Source: Amphibacillus sp. MSJ-3 (GTDB lineage Bacteria > Bacillota > Bacilli > Bacillales > Amphibacillaceae). From it: 46,878 nt of DNA. Below are positions 27,852-36,397 of this stretch, piece after piece (the stretch's first letter is position 1; each line of letters opens with the position of its first letter). The translations under genes and the position numbers were made by a program. Below the pieces are notes generated by a model. It saw only the letters and a program-made list of their open reading frames with translations, did not search any database and was not told the origin of the DNA. The stretch spans positions 1-46,878 of the forward strand of contig NZ_JAHLQM010000021.1 in the NCBI RefSeq assembly GCF_018919165.1. The letters run 5' to 3'.

Positions 27852-28742
27852 TTATTCTGGGTCTTCATTAATATATATCCATAATTCCTGTACCGCGGTT
27901 GCAGACATTTCTTCTGCTAATTCTATCTTTGTGTCATTAATGGATATTGAGATATCTCCGGGATTTCCAAATCTCAAATAAACATAATCATCCTTTGAAA
28001 TATCAAATGTGACAGGTGATTCACTAGATTGAAGCGTAGCATAAAATAATTGCTCACTCTCATCATTTTCAACTTCCAACCAGTTACTTCCCGATGACTC
28101 AATGAGCAATTCCAATGAATCCTCATTTGTATTCAACTGATATTTAGAGATGTTATTTTCAAATGAAACAAATTCTAACTCAAATTCGTCCTCTTCGATA
28201 GGATCTTCAGTTGAATCATTTTCATCTTCATCTTCTGTATCTGTAGCTTCTTGGTCAACATCCTCACCATCATCTTCCGGCGGTAGAGATACTTCATCTC
28301 CCGCTGATTGATCTGTTTGTACCTCATTGGCTGGTCCCTGATCTTGTCGATTATTTTGATCTAAAGCAAATCGATAAATAAAGAATAGCACACCTAATAT
28401 AAGAACAATGACAACAATTGTAGGGAGTAATGCGGCAAACGGTGATGATTTTGTCGATGTTGTCTTTCGTCTTGTTCGCTGCATTTGTGAATAATCAATT
28501 TCACTGTCAGACACAGGAATTTCATCTTGATATTCCGCAAAAAGCTCGTTTACATCCACCCCAACCACATTAGCATATTCCTTAATAAACGCACGAGCAT
28601 AAAAGCTCCCAGGTATAAGAGAAAAATTGTTTTCTTCAATGGCTTTCAAGTGCCTAGTTTGGATTTTTGTCATTTTTTGAATATCTTCTAAAGATAGCCC
28701 TTTTTCTAGGCGGGCTTCTTTTAATTTCTCGCCAATTTGCAT
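27852..28742 (-). CDS. rodZ: Cell-shape protein RodZ (YmfM)
   Basis: A bitopic membrane protein linking MreB filaments to the wall-elongation machinery. It has 296 residues. The N-terminal helix-turn-helix of RodZ type ([34 protein letters not shown]) covers 4-70, one membrane helix lies at about 104-127 ([19 protein letters not shown]), a highly acidic linker ([21 protein letters not shown]) spans about 140-190, and a small C-terminal beta domain outside the cell follows. The position before pgsA is as in B. subtilis. In that species ymfI-ymfJ-ymfK-ymfL lie just upstream; here the 607-base gap 28743-29349 has none of them. Confidence 0.92.
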   Translation of the reverse strand: MQIGEKLKEARLEKGLSLEDIQKMTKIQTRHLKAIEENNFSLIPGSFYARAFIKEYANVVGVDVNELFAEYQDEIPVSDSEIDYSQMQRTRRKTTSTKSSPFAALLPTIVVIVLILGVLFFIYRFALDQNNRQDQGPANEVQTDQSAGDEVSLPPEDDGEDVDQEATDTEDEDENDSTEDPIEEDEFELEFVSFENNISKYQLNTNEDSLELLIESSGSNWLEVENDESEQLFYATLQSSESPVTFDISKDDYVYLRFGNPGDISISINDTKIELAEEMSATAVQELWIYINEDPE

Positions 28743-29058
28743 CTATAACACCATCCGTTTACTTAATTCAATACCAAAACATCATCTTTTAAGCTAACTC
28801 TATCATAAATGATTTTAGCTTTTTATAAAAGAGATAAGGTCAATATTTCAACTTTTTTATACTTTTACAAGTCTAGTAGCTTTTTATAATTAAAACACAC
28901 TATTATTAGACTCTCACAATGAGAAAAAAGTTACAATATTTTTAACGAATTTCACAATGACCTAACTGAAGATAAAAATAAACCATCAAGTTAGGGAAAA
29001 TACCATGATTTCTACTATAGGTGAATACTTTCGACCTAATCAATCCTGGTCCAGGTGA

Positions 29059-29317
29059 ATAAAGGGTGGATAAACGTTGGAACTGGGACTGGAACGGTGG
29101 TTACTCGTCCCGCCCCGAAATCATTTCCGGTTACTCATCCCAACGTATTATTTGCGATTAATCGTCCCAGCAAAAACATTTGTTTATAGCGCAAGGGAAT
29201 AACCTAAAGACCCTTGAACCAATTGAGCCTTACTATTAGTTGATCTCCCACTTACCATGCTTACTTTCCTTAGAATGCTTGAAGTGGGTATCTTACTGAC
29301 AGTTGAACTGCAATAAA
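29059..29317 (+). repeat. Intergenic repeat, longest variant with triplicated unit (259 bp)
   Basis: It runs from ATAAAGGGTGG to GAACTGCAATAAA. It includes three tandem units GGTTACTCGTCCC (29099), GGTTACTCATCCC (29129) and GATTAATCGTCCC (29156), with periods of 30 and 27. Then ATTGAGCCTTACTATTAGTTGATC, a second hairpin CCCACTT..AAGTGGG, and TCTTACTGACAGTTGAACTG. The rest of the gap 28743-29058 shows only AT-rich sequence with the presumed rodZ promoter region. Confidence 0.65.
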
Positions 29318-29349
29318 TGGATTCAAGTAACAAGGAATAATCATTTTAA

Positions 29350-30636
29350 TTATTCTTGCGTCGGTTTAACTTGAAATACAGCCACATTATCATCTTTAAT
29401 CCAATTATTTAAAAAGTCATTCGCTTCTTCGAGTGTTAAAGACTCTAATGTCGGTAATAAATTAAAGAAATCTAGATCAAGCATTTGATAATGACTCACT
29501 TGATTAGCAATGTCAGATACACGATTCATACTTCTTAATAGTTGACCGATCATCTTTCTTTTCATCCGCTCAAAATCTTCATTAACTAATTGATAATCCT
29601 TAAATGAAGATAATTGCTCTTTCACTTTTTGGGCAAATAGATCTGGATTTTCAGTATTTCCTCCCACAAGTGAAAAGGTAAATTGTTTCTGACGTTCGGT
29701 TTCAAAGCCTAAATTCCCATCAATTAAATCAAGATCATATAGTTCTTGATAGTAGATACCAGAGCGGGAATAAAAGTGATCTAACAACATATCTGCAAGA
29801 AGATCTTCCTTAATAAATGACTCCTTATCAGTTTGGGGCACTTCCTTAATTCCTACCATACATTTTGGTACAGCAACGGGCATCTCAATCGATACATTTT
29901 TCTCATAAACATGAGCTGGCTCTGTTAGATAATGTCTTTCAATAGGTGGCATTTGCTCAAAAGTTTTACTAGCCTGATTAGTTGTAATCACTTCTAACAA
30001 TTCCATTGGGTCAAAGTTTCCAACCAATACTAAGACCATATTAGAAGGATGATAAAAGGTTTCATAACAAGTATACAAATCTTCTTTAGTGATTTGATTA
30101 ATTGAATCAACCGTACCAGCTATATCAATACGGACTGGATGTTTCTCATACATCGCACCGATGATTCCAAAGAAGGCTCTCCAATCTGGTTGATCATCAT
30201 ACATTTGAATTTCTTGAGCAATAATTCCCTTCTCTTTTTCGACCGACTGATCTGAAAAGTAAGGCGTTTGTACAAAGTCTAATAATATTTTTGTGTTTTC
30301 GATAATATCTGAAGTTGCTGAAAATAAATAGGCGGTCTTCGTGAAAGATGTAAAGGCATTGGCAGAAGCACCTATTTTAGTGAAATCTTGAAATACATCT
30401 CTATCCTCTTTCTCAAATAATTTGTGTTCAAGAAAATGAGCGATCCCATCTGGCACAGTAATTAGATCTTGTTGATTAATTGGTACAAATGTTTGGTCAA
30501 TAGAACCATAATTCGTTGTAAATACACCATAAGTTTGGGCCATTTCAGTCTTAGGAACTAAAACGACTTGAAGGCCATTAGGTAAAACATCTCGATAAAC
30601 CGTCTCTTCTATTTGTTCATAATAGGTTTTATTCAT
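29350..30636 (-). CDS. ymfH: M16 family zinc peptidase YmfH
   Basis: A 428-residue insulinase-family (M16B) protein. The inverted zinc motif HxxEH is intact as H67-F-L-E70-H71 (GIAHFLEHKLF), and the downstream glutamate ligand is at about E142 (EKGIIAQEIQ). It should therefore be the catalytic half of a pair with YmfF. No signal peptide is visible, so it acts in the cytoplasm. In related bacteria this family is linked to processing of small peptides. It overlaps ymfF by eight bases, with AAAGGAGG eight bases before its ATG, so the two are coupled and probably form one complex. Confidence 0.92.
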   Translation of the reverse strand: MNKTYYEQIEETVYRDVLPNGLQVVLVPKTEMAQTYGVFTTNYGSIDQTFVPINQQDLITVPDGIAHFLEHKLFEKEDRDVFQDFTKIGASANAFTSFTKTAYLFSATSDIIENTKILLDFVQTPYFSDQSVEKEKGIIAQEIQMYDDQPDWRAFFGIIGAMYEKHPVRIDIAGTVDSINQITKEDLYTCYETFYHPSNMVLVLVGNFDPMELLEVITTNQASKTFEQMPPIERHYLTEPAHVYEKNVSIEMPVAVPKCMVGIKEVPQTDKESFIKEDLLADMLLDHFYSRSGIYYQELYDLDLIDGNLGFETERQKQFTFSLVGGNTENPDLFAQKVKEQLSSFKDYQLVNEDFERMKRKMIGQLLRSMNRVSDIANQVSHYQMLDLDFFNLLPTLESLTLEEANDFLNNWIKDDNVAVFQVKPTQE

Positions 30637-31918
30637 CCATTTGACCTCCTTTAGCAGTTAAAAAGTAAACCGTATCTAATTCTAACTTATTTGCAATCTT
30701 AATAATCTCATCTTTCTCCACTTGATTAATTTCTTCTATAAATGTTCTAACCGAACGATTTGAATTAGCTATTCTCTGGTTGTATAACACTTCGATCATG
30801 CCAAAAGGATCATCAAGTGTTTCCTTATATTGATTAATAATTAATCGTTTTGCCTCCGAGATTTGGTCTTCGGTAAACTCCCCTTTTCTCATCGCATCCA
30901 TCTGTTCTAAAATAATCGTCTTCGCTTGTTCAAAGTCTTGTGGGGCAATTCCACTAAACACAAATAATAAACCTTTATGACTTTCGAATTGGGAAGCAGC
31001 ATAATACGCCAAACTATTCTTTTCTCGCACATTGATAAATAATTTGGAACTTGGAAAACCACCAAAAATAGCATTGAATACTTGAAGCGCAGGATAATCG
31101 GGGTCAGCAAATTTTGTATGTGTCCGATAACCTAAATGTAACTTTCCTTGTTGGACATCTTGTTCTTCAATAACTTCCTTTGAACGTTTAACCAAGGGAT
31201 CTTCTGTTAAATGATCCTGTTCTTGAATCTTTTTTAAATTACGATCAAATAAGGAACCAACCAATTGGTTTATATCAATTGATTCAAAATCTCCCATAAT
31301 ATAGATGTCAAGGGGATCCTCTTCAATCATTTCTAGATAATATTGGTATAGATTTTCTTCAGAAATCCCATCAAGATCTTCTGGATAACCATGAATGTGG
31401 AGATGGTAAGGTTCATCTTTACACATTTCATCAATCATTCTTGTGTTTGCATAATGCATTTTATCATCATCGAGAGCAGTAATCTTTTGCTTTAATGTTT
31501 GTTTCTCTTTAGCTACAATATTAGCATCGAATTTTCCATTTTCTTGTTTCGGATTAAATATTGTCTCACTAAAAAATTTAAGTGCCGCTTGTAAGACATT
31601 CTCGTCTGTTGATAAGTAAGCTTGATTAGCTATTGACATTCGAGCTGTTAAAATATGCTGTTCTCCTTTTTTGCTACCGTCTATAGAGAATGTCGCCCCA
31701 TATAAATCATCTAAAGCACGACGAAAAGCATTAGCAGTTGGATATCGCTCTGTCCCTTGTTGGAGGACAAACGGTAATAAAGCACGTTTAGTTATCGACT
31801 CTCGTGATAATTGTGAGCGGAATTTAGCAATTATATGGATCGTTTTGAATTTTTTATTTTCAACTATATGTAATTTATAGCCTTTTTTTTCAACTGTTCG
31901 TTCATTTAAATCAATCAT
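30629..31918 (-). CDS. ymfF: M16 family non-catalytic subunit YmfF
   Basis: A 429-residue M16B peptidase homologue. Where an active member would have HxxEH near residue 50, this protein reads LPFVLQQGTERYPTANAFRRALDDLYGA, so it lacks the zinc site and is likely the regulatory or substrate-binding partner of YmfH. The arginine-tyrosine region typical of the non-catalytic partner may be the KNSLAYYAASQF stretch near 285. The start has AGGAGG eight bases before ATG. A 757-base gap with two repeat elements lies upstream. Confidence 0.9.
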   Translation of the reverse strand: MIDLNERTVEKKGYKLHIVENKKFKTIHIIAKFRSQLSRESITKRALLPFVLQQGTERYPTANAFRRALDDLYGATFSIDGSKKGEQHILTARMSIANQAYLSTDENVLQAALKFFSETIFNPKQENGKFDANIVAKEKQTLKQKITALDDDKMHYANTRMIDEMCKDEPYHLHIHGYPEDLDGISEENLYQYYLEMIEEDPLDIYIMGDFESIDINQLVGSLFDRNLKKIQEQDHLTEDPLVKRSKEVIEEQDVQQGKLHLGYRTHTKFADPDYPALQVFNAIFGGFPSSKLFINVREKNSLAYYAASQFESHKGLLFVFSGIAPQDFEQAKTIILEQMDAMRKGEFTEDQISEAKRLIINQYKETLDDPFGMIEVLYNQRIANSNRSVRTFIEEINQVEKDEIIKIANKLELDTVYFLTAKGGQMDE

Positions 31919-32042
31919 TTAATACCTCCTAAGAATAAATAAACAAGATATTTTTATTATATCCATCTTTCTCTCGCTCATTATAGTTTACCTTAAAAAC
32001 TGGAAGGAAACAATTGCCACGTTTATCATAATGTATTTTACC

Positions 32043-32197
32043 TAAAAGTGAAGCTACACCCAGCGGGCTTTCTTTTTCCACTGCGTATTAAATGAATCAA
32101 TCAAGCTGTTACTGTCAGTTGATCTCTCGCTTACACTTCTTAGTTTCCTTCGAATATATGAAGGAGGAGTCTTACTGACTGCTACACTGCGATAAAG
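32043..32197 (+). repeat. Intergenic repeat, basic form (155 bp)
   Basis: It runs from TAAAAGTGAAGCTAC to GCTACACTGCGATAAAG. It has GTTACTGTCAGTTGATCTC and GTCTTACTGACTGCTACACTG units, about 75 bases apart, and a TTAAATGAATCAATCAAGC linker. It lies with another copy (32471-32627) in the gap 31919-32675, which has no gene; between them is one strong hairpin (32210-32247) and otherwise AT-rich sequence. Confidence 0.65.
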
Positions 32198-32209
32198 ATT
32201 AACTATAGA

Positions 32210-32247
32210 ATAATCCGAACGATTTATCAAAAATCTGTTCGGATTAT
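32210..32247. other. Strong stem-loop of unknown role
   Basis: ATAATCCGAAC (32210-32220) pairs perfectly with GTTCGGATTAT (32237-32247), and inside it GATTT pairs with AAATC across a 5-6 base loop. No good T run follows in either direction, so it is not an obvious terminator. It starts 13 bases after a repeat element. Confidence 0.6.
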
Positions 32248-32470
32248 GTCTAGTTAAGGAAAGCTATATTCAATGATGATTTATTCTCAATTTAGTGGAT
32301 CTTAACCTTTACTGGACCTTAAGCCTTCTCTTATTAGCCTTAGTTTCCCATAAAGTTAAAACAGAGCATCATACAGCTAATTCGGACAAGTTAAAATCAA
32401 TTATTTGTCACTGACTTATCAATTTTATTCATTTCTTACTTTCGATTCTCAATCAGATCATTTTAATTAT

Positions 32471-32627
32471 ATAAAGTAAATCTTCGCTAAGTGGGGCTCC
32501 CCTCTCCCCACTTAGTATGAGTTGAACGAATCTGGCTTTTACTGACTGTTGCTTCCTCTACTACCATCCGATCGTTCTTTCAAATGATTGAAATAAAGGT
32601 CTTACAGTCAGTTAATCCCCTGAAAAA
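32471..32627 (+). repeat. Intergenic repeat, basic form (157 bp)
   Basis: It runs from ATAAAGTAAATCTTCGC to GTTAATCCCCTGAAAAA. First hairpin CTAAGTGGGG/CCCCACTTAG, perfect 10 bp. Then GAGTTGAACGAATCTGGC, unit TTTTACTGACTGTTGC, a 60-base middle, and unit TCTTACAGTCAGTTAATC. It lies 48 bases past the stop of the nucleoside permease gene. Confidence 0.7.
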
Positions 32628-32675
32628 TTATACTTTGTCAAGTTACCCAGTTTATTTCAGTCGATCTAGTTTAGT

Positions 32676-33635
32676 TTAACGGCTACCTTTAATATATGGA
32701 ACACCATTAGCCTTTGGTGCATCTGCTCGTCCAATAAAACCTGCAAGTGCTAAAATCGTTAACACATAAGGTGCGATGACAAGATAAACATTCGGTACAT
32801 TGGCTAAGAAAGGAACGGTTCCACCAATTACACTTAAACTTTGAGCAAAGCCAAAGAATAAGGCTGCACCAAGTGCACCAATCGGATGCCATTTCCCGAA
32901 AATAACTGCAGCAATTGACATAAATCCTTGTCCAACGATAGTTGATCCAGAGAAATTAAAGGTAATCGTTTGAGCGTAGATTGCTCCACCCATACCCGCT
33001 AATATACCTGATAAAATAACTGCAATATAGCGTATCTTAGTTACATTAATTCCATTTGTGTCTGCTGCCATCGGATGTTCTCCAACTGCACGTAATCTCA
33101 GACCAAACGGAGTCTTATAAATAACAAACCATGCTATGATTGCAACCACAATTGCAATATATGATGTGTAATAAATACCTTTAAAGAAGATATCTCCGAT
33201 AATTGGAATATCTGATAGAAAAGGGACTGACTGTGTATAAAAAGGCTGGGTGATCATATCTGTTTGACCTTTACCATAAAATTCTCGAGTTAAAAAGACA
33301 CCTAAACCAACAGCCATTAAGTTTATTGCTACACCACTAACGGTTTGATCCGCACGAAAAGAAATAGAAGCTACTGCGTGCATAATTGAGAACAATCCAC
33401 CAATGATTGTACCCACTAATATCGATAACCATGGCGTTAATGCCCCTAATGTTTCCGCATAAGCCAAGTTAAAAACAATACTTGAAAAAGCTCCTATTAC
33501 CATAAGCCCTTCAAGTCCAATATTAATCACTCCTGATCGTTCACTAAATACACCACCTAAGGCAGTAAATATTAATGGAGCAGAATAAAACATCATGATA
33601 GGAATAATAATACCTAACAAATCAACGATATACAT
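32676..33635 (-). CDS. nupQ: Nucleoside ABC transporter permease, NupQ type
   Basis: A 319-residue inner-membrane permease of the branched-chain/ribose-type ABC family. Multiple hydrophobic helices are seen (IIIPIMMFYSAPLIFTALGG, GLMVIGAFSSIVFNLAYA, YIAIVVAIIAWFVIYK, VYLVIAPYVLTILALAGFIG). The cytoplasmic coupling segment GLRLRAVGEHPMAADTNGINV and SERSGVINIGLEGLMVIGA are typical of BMP-type nucleoside importers (YufQ/NupQ in B. subtilis, PnrD-like). It directly abuts nupP, with the ribosome binding site inside the end of that gene. It is the last gene of the operon. Confidence 0.88.
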   Translation of the reverse strand: MYIVDLLGIIIPIMMFYSAPLIFTALGGVFSERSGVINIGLEGLMVIGAFSSIVFNLAYAETLGALTPWLSILVGTIIGGLFSIMHAVASISFRADQTVSGVAINLMAVGLGVFLTREFYGKGQTDMITQPFYTQSVPFLSDIPIIGDIFFKGIYYTSYIAIVVAIIAWFVIYKTPFGLRLRAVGEHPMAADTNGINVTKIRYIAVILSGILAGMGGAIYAQTITFNFSGSTIVGQGFMSIAAVIFGKWHPIGALGAALFFGFAQSLSVIGGTVPFLANVPNVYLVIAPYVLTILALAGFIGRADAPKANGVPYIKGSR

Positions 33636-34682
33636 TTAATTCTCCTCCTTTTTCAGGCGAAGTAGTACCCAGCGGATAATATAGCTTGATGCAATAAAGA
33701 ATATAATCGAAGCAATAACGATTTCAACTAGTTCTGATGGAACACCAGCAACAGTCGGCATTCTCAATGCCCCCATTTTTAACGAACCGAATAGAATCGC
33801 AGAGAAAAAGGATCCCATTGCAGTATTAGCTCCTAACAACGCAACAGCAATTCCGTCAAAACCGAGGTTGGTAAAACTACCATGAACATGCATATGTCCA
33901 AATGTCCCTAATCCTTCCATTGCACCAGCCAAACCTGCAAAAACACCTGAAATCATCATTGATTTTATGATGTTTTTCTTAACATTCATTCCTGCGTAAT
34001 TTGCTGCATGGCGGTTGAAACCAACTGATCTTAATTCATAACCGGTTGTTGTTTTTTCTAAAATAAACCACATAGCAATGACAGCAACTATAGCGATAAT
34101 AAAACCCCAGTGAATTTGTGAATAACCCATTTTTTCATATAACCAAGTTGTTCTCAACGAAGCTGTTTCTGCAATAACCTCAGATTTATCCCCATTATTT
34201 GATAAATAGTTTCTGATGATATAATTACAAGTATGTAAAGCAATATAATTCATCATAATCGAGATAACAACTTCATGAACACCTCGTAGGGCTTTTAATA
34301 TTCCAGGAACTGATGCCCACAAAGCTCCGGCAACAGCAGCAGCTAATAATGCTAGTGGAATATGAAGAACAGCAGGTAAATCAAAAGAGATTCCAACCCA
34401 CACAGAAGCTAACCAACCAACGAGTACTTGGCCTTCAGCACCAATATTAAATAGACCCGTTCGAAAGGCAAATGCAATCCCTATACCTGTTAACATTAAT
34501 GGTGTTATCTGTCTGACTGTTTCACCTATTGCGTAAGAGTTACCAAATGCACCACTTATTAAAGCACTGTAACCTGCAATCGGATTATAACCAAAAATCA
34601 ACATAATTATAGCTCCAGCTAAGAATCCTAAAAGAACTGAGATAAGTGGAACTAAAAGATTAAAAAGTCGATTAGAGAACAT
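33636..34682 (-). CDS. nupP: Nucleoside ABC transporter permease, NupP type
   Basis: A 348-residue membrane permease, partner of NupQ. Hydrophobic helices start near residue 8 (LLVPLISVLLGFLAGAIIMLIFG). It has the signature FRTGLFNIGAEGQVLVGWLA and the coupling loop TGYELRSVGFNRHAANYAGM. These motifs match YufP/NupP of the B. subtilis guanosine/nucleoside importer and related purine-nucleoside systems. Its ATG overlaps the stop of the ATPase gene by one base (TAATG), indicating coupled translation. Specificity for nucleosides is inferred from family and from the BMP lipoprotein. Confidence 0.88.
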   Translation of the reverse strand: MFSNRLFNLLVPLISVLLGFLAGAIIMLIFGYNPIAGYSALISGAFGNSYAIGETVRQITPLMLTGIGIAFAFRTGLFNIGAEGQVLVGWLASVWVGISFDLPAVLHIPLALLAAAVAGALWASVPGILKALRGVHEVVISIMMNYIALHTCNYIIRNYLSNNGDKSEVIAETASLRTTWLYEKMGYSQIHWGFIIAIVAVIAMWFILEKTTTGYELRSVGFNRHAANYAGMNVKKNIIKSMMISGVFAGLAGAMEGLGTFGHMHVHGSFTNLGFDGIAVALLGANTAMGSFFSAILFGSLKMGALRMPTVAGVPSELVEIVIASIIFFIASSYIIRWVLLRLKKEEN

Positions 34683-36211
34683 TAAATGTCACCCTCCTTT
34701 TCAGGCTGACTACCTGACATTAATAAACCGAGTTCTTGCTCTGTTGTTTCAGAAGGTTTAACATCTGCGACAATCTTACCATCAAACATAATGACAATGC
34801 GGTCACTGACATTCATAATTTCATCTAATTCAAATGATAAGAGTAAAACAGCCCGACCTTGATCACGCTCCCTAATTAAGCGTTTATGAATATTTTCAAT
34901 TGCCCCTACATCTAATCCACGTGTGGGTTGTGCAGCAATTAATAAATCAGGTGATCGATCAACTTCACGTGCAATAATTGCTTTTTGTTGATTACCTCCG
35001 GATAATGCGCGCGCTTTTGTTCGCGGGCTTGGTGTCCTTACATCATAATCCTGAATTAATTTCTTGCCATATTCATAAATCTTATTAAATGACATAATTT
35101 TATTTTTTGAAAAGGGTTTTTGATAATAAGTTTGTAACACCATATTTTCAGCAATTGGGAAATCAAGAACAAGGCCATATTTATGACGATCTTGTGGGAT
35201 ATGACCAACACCAGCCTCGGTAATTTTCCTTGTAGATAGGTGTGTTATTTCCTGTTGGTTCAATAAAATCTGACCACTTTCAACCTTACGTAGACCTGTA
35301 AGTGCTTCGATCAATTCTGACTGTCCGTTTCCGTCAATACCTGCAATACCAACAATCTCTCCAGATCTAACCGATAGATTCAAGCCCTTGACCATTAGTG
35401 CACGTCGGCTATCTTTTACTTTTAAATCTTTAATTGTTAGCACTTCTTCTTTTGGTTCAGCTTCAGTTTTTTCAATTTTAAATTCAACTTTACGTCCAAC
35501 CATCAAAGCGGCGAGTTCATCTGCTGTTGTTTCGTTCACATTCACAGTAGCAATCCCTTCACCTTTTCTGATAACGGTACAACGATCACAAACATCCATA
35601 ATTTCTTTTAATTTATGAGTAATCAAAATAATTGAAATGCCTTCATTAATTAAGGAACATAAAATTTTCATTAATTCTGTAATTTCTTGCGGTGTGAGGA
35701 CGGCAGTTGGTTCATCTAAAATTAAAACGTCTGCACCCCGATATAGTGTTTTTAGTATTTCAGCTCTTTGTTGCATACCAACTGAAATATCACTGATTTT
35801 TGCTTTTGGATCAACACTTAAACCATATTTCCGGGACAGTTCAGCTACTTCCCGTTCAACTTTATCAATATCAATAACACCTTTTTTCGTAGGTTCTACG
35901 CCTAACATTATATTTTGTGCAACAGTAAAGTTCTCAACAAGCATGAAATGTTGGTGTACCATACCAATCCCAAGTCGATTCGCAACATTGGGGTCCGTAA
36001 CCTTTACTGGCTCACCTTTAATTCGAATTTCTCCTTTTTCCGGTTGATATAATCCGAACAAAACATTCATTAATGTCGATTTACCTGCCCCATTTTCACC
36101 TAAAAGTGCATGTATCTCACCTTTTTTTACTTGTAAATTTATATTATTATTCGCAACAATACCAGGGAATTCTTTACGGATGTCTAGCATCTCAACCACA
36201 TAATTTCCCAA
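34682..36211 (-). CDS. nupO: Nucleoside ABC transporter ATPase with two nucleotide-binding domains
   Basis: A fused double ATPase of about 509 residues that powers the NupP/NupQ permeases. The first domain has Walker A GENGAGKST (about 38-46 from the chosen start) and Walker B VLILDEPTAVL. The second has a degenerate Walker A (GIDGNGQSE), LSGGNQQK and LIAAQPTRGLD, as in RbsA and YufO. The reading can begin at GTG 36220, but that codon overlaps the only ribosome-binding-like GGAG. TTG at 36211, eight bases downstream, gives MGNYVVEMLDIRKEF, similar to the start of known NupO-type proteins, and is preferred with moderate certainty. Confidence 0.88.
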   Translation of the reverse strand: MGNYVVEMLDIRKEFPGIVANNNINLQVKKGEIHALLGENGAGKSTLMNVLFGLYQPEKGEIRIKGEPVKVTDPNVANRLGIGMVHQHFMLVENFTVAQNIMLGVEPTKKGVIDIDKVEREVAELSRKYGLSVDPKAKISDISVGMQQRAEILKTLYRGADVLILDEPTAVLTPQEITELMKILCSLINEGISIILITHKLKEIMDVCDRCTVIRKGEGIATVNVNETTADELAALMVGRKVEFKIEKTEAEPKEEVLTIKDLKVKDSRRALMVKGLNLSVRSGEIVGIAGIDGNGQSELIEALTGLRKVESGQILLNQQEITHLSTRKITEAGVGHIPQDRHKYGLVLDFPIAENMVLQTYYQKPFSKNKIMSFNKIYEYGKKLIQDYDVRTPSPRTKARALSGGNQQKAIIAREVDRSPDLLIAAQPTRGLDVGAIENIHKRLIRERDQGRAVLLLSFELDEIMNVSDRIVIMFDGKIVADVKPSETTEQELGLLMSGSQPEKEGDI

Positions 36212-36246
36212 GCCATTCACTCCGATCCGGATAGTAATAAATCATT

Positions 36247-36279
36247 AAATGAAGGGGGGAGAGTTACTGCCCTTCATTT
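36247..36279 (-). other. Hairpin in the leader of nupO
   Basis: AAATGAAGGG (36247-36256) / CCCTTCATTT (36270-36279), a perfect 10-bp stem about 30 bases before the nupO start. On the minus strand it has no U run. It could stabilise a processed nupOPQ mRNA end or modulate expression; the role is inferred. Confidence 0.55.
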
Positions 36280-36349
36280 AAAGATTTTATTAAATCAGTT
36301 TATTAACTAGCTTTTTTTCAAGCGAAGACTTACGGTTGTTAACCGATAG

Positions 36350-36390
36350 AAAAAGGCTAGAACAACTAGTGTCTAGTGTACTAGCCTTTC
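36350..36390 (-). terminator. Terminator/attenuator between the binding lipoprotein and nupO
   Basis: On the minus strand AAAGGCTAG..CTAGCC followed by TTTTTC, starting about 8 bases past the lipoprotein stop. The inner loop contains CACTAG/CTAGTG repeats. Such a stem typically lets the binding protein be made in excess over the membrane parts. Confidence 0.8.
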
Positions 36391-36397
36391 ATTTAAT

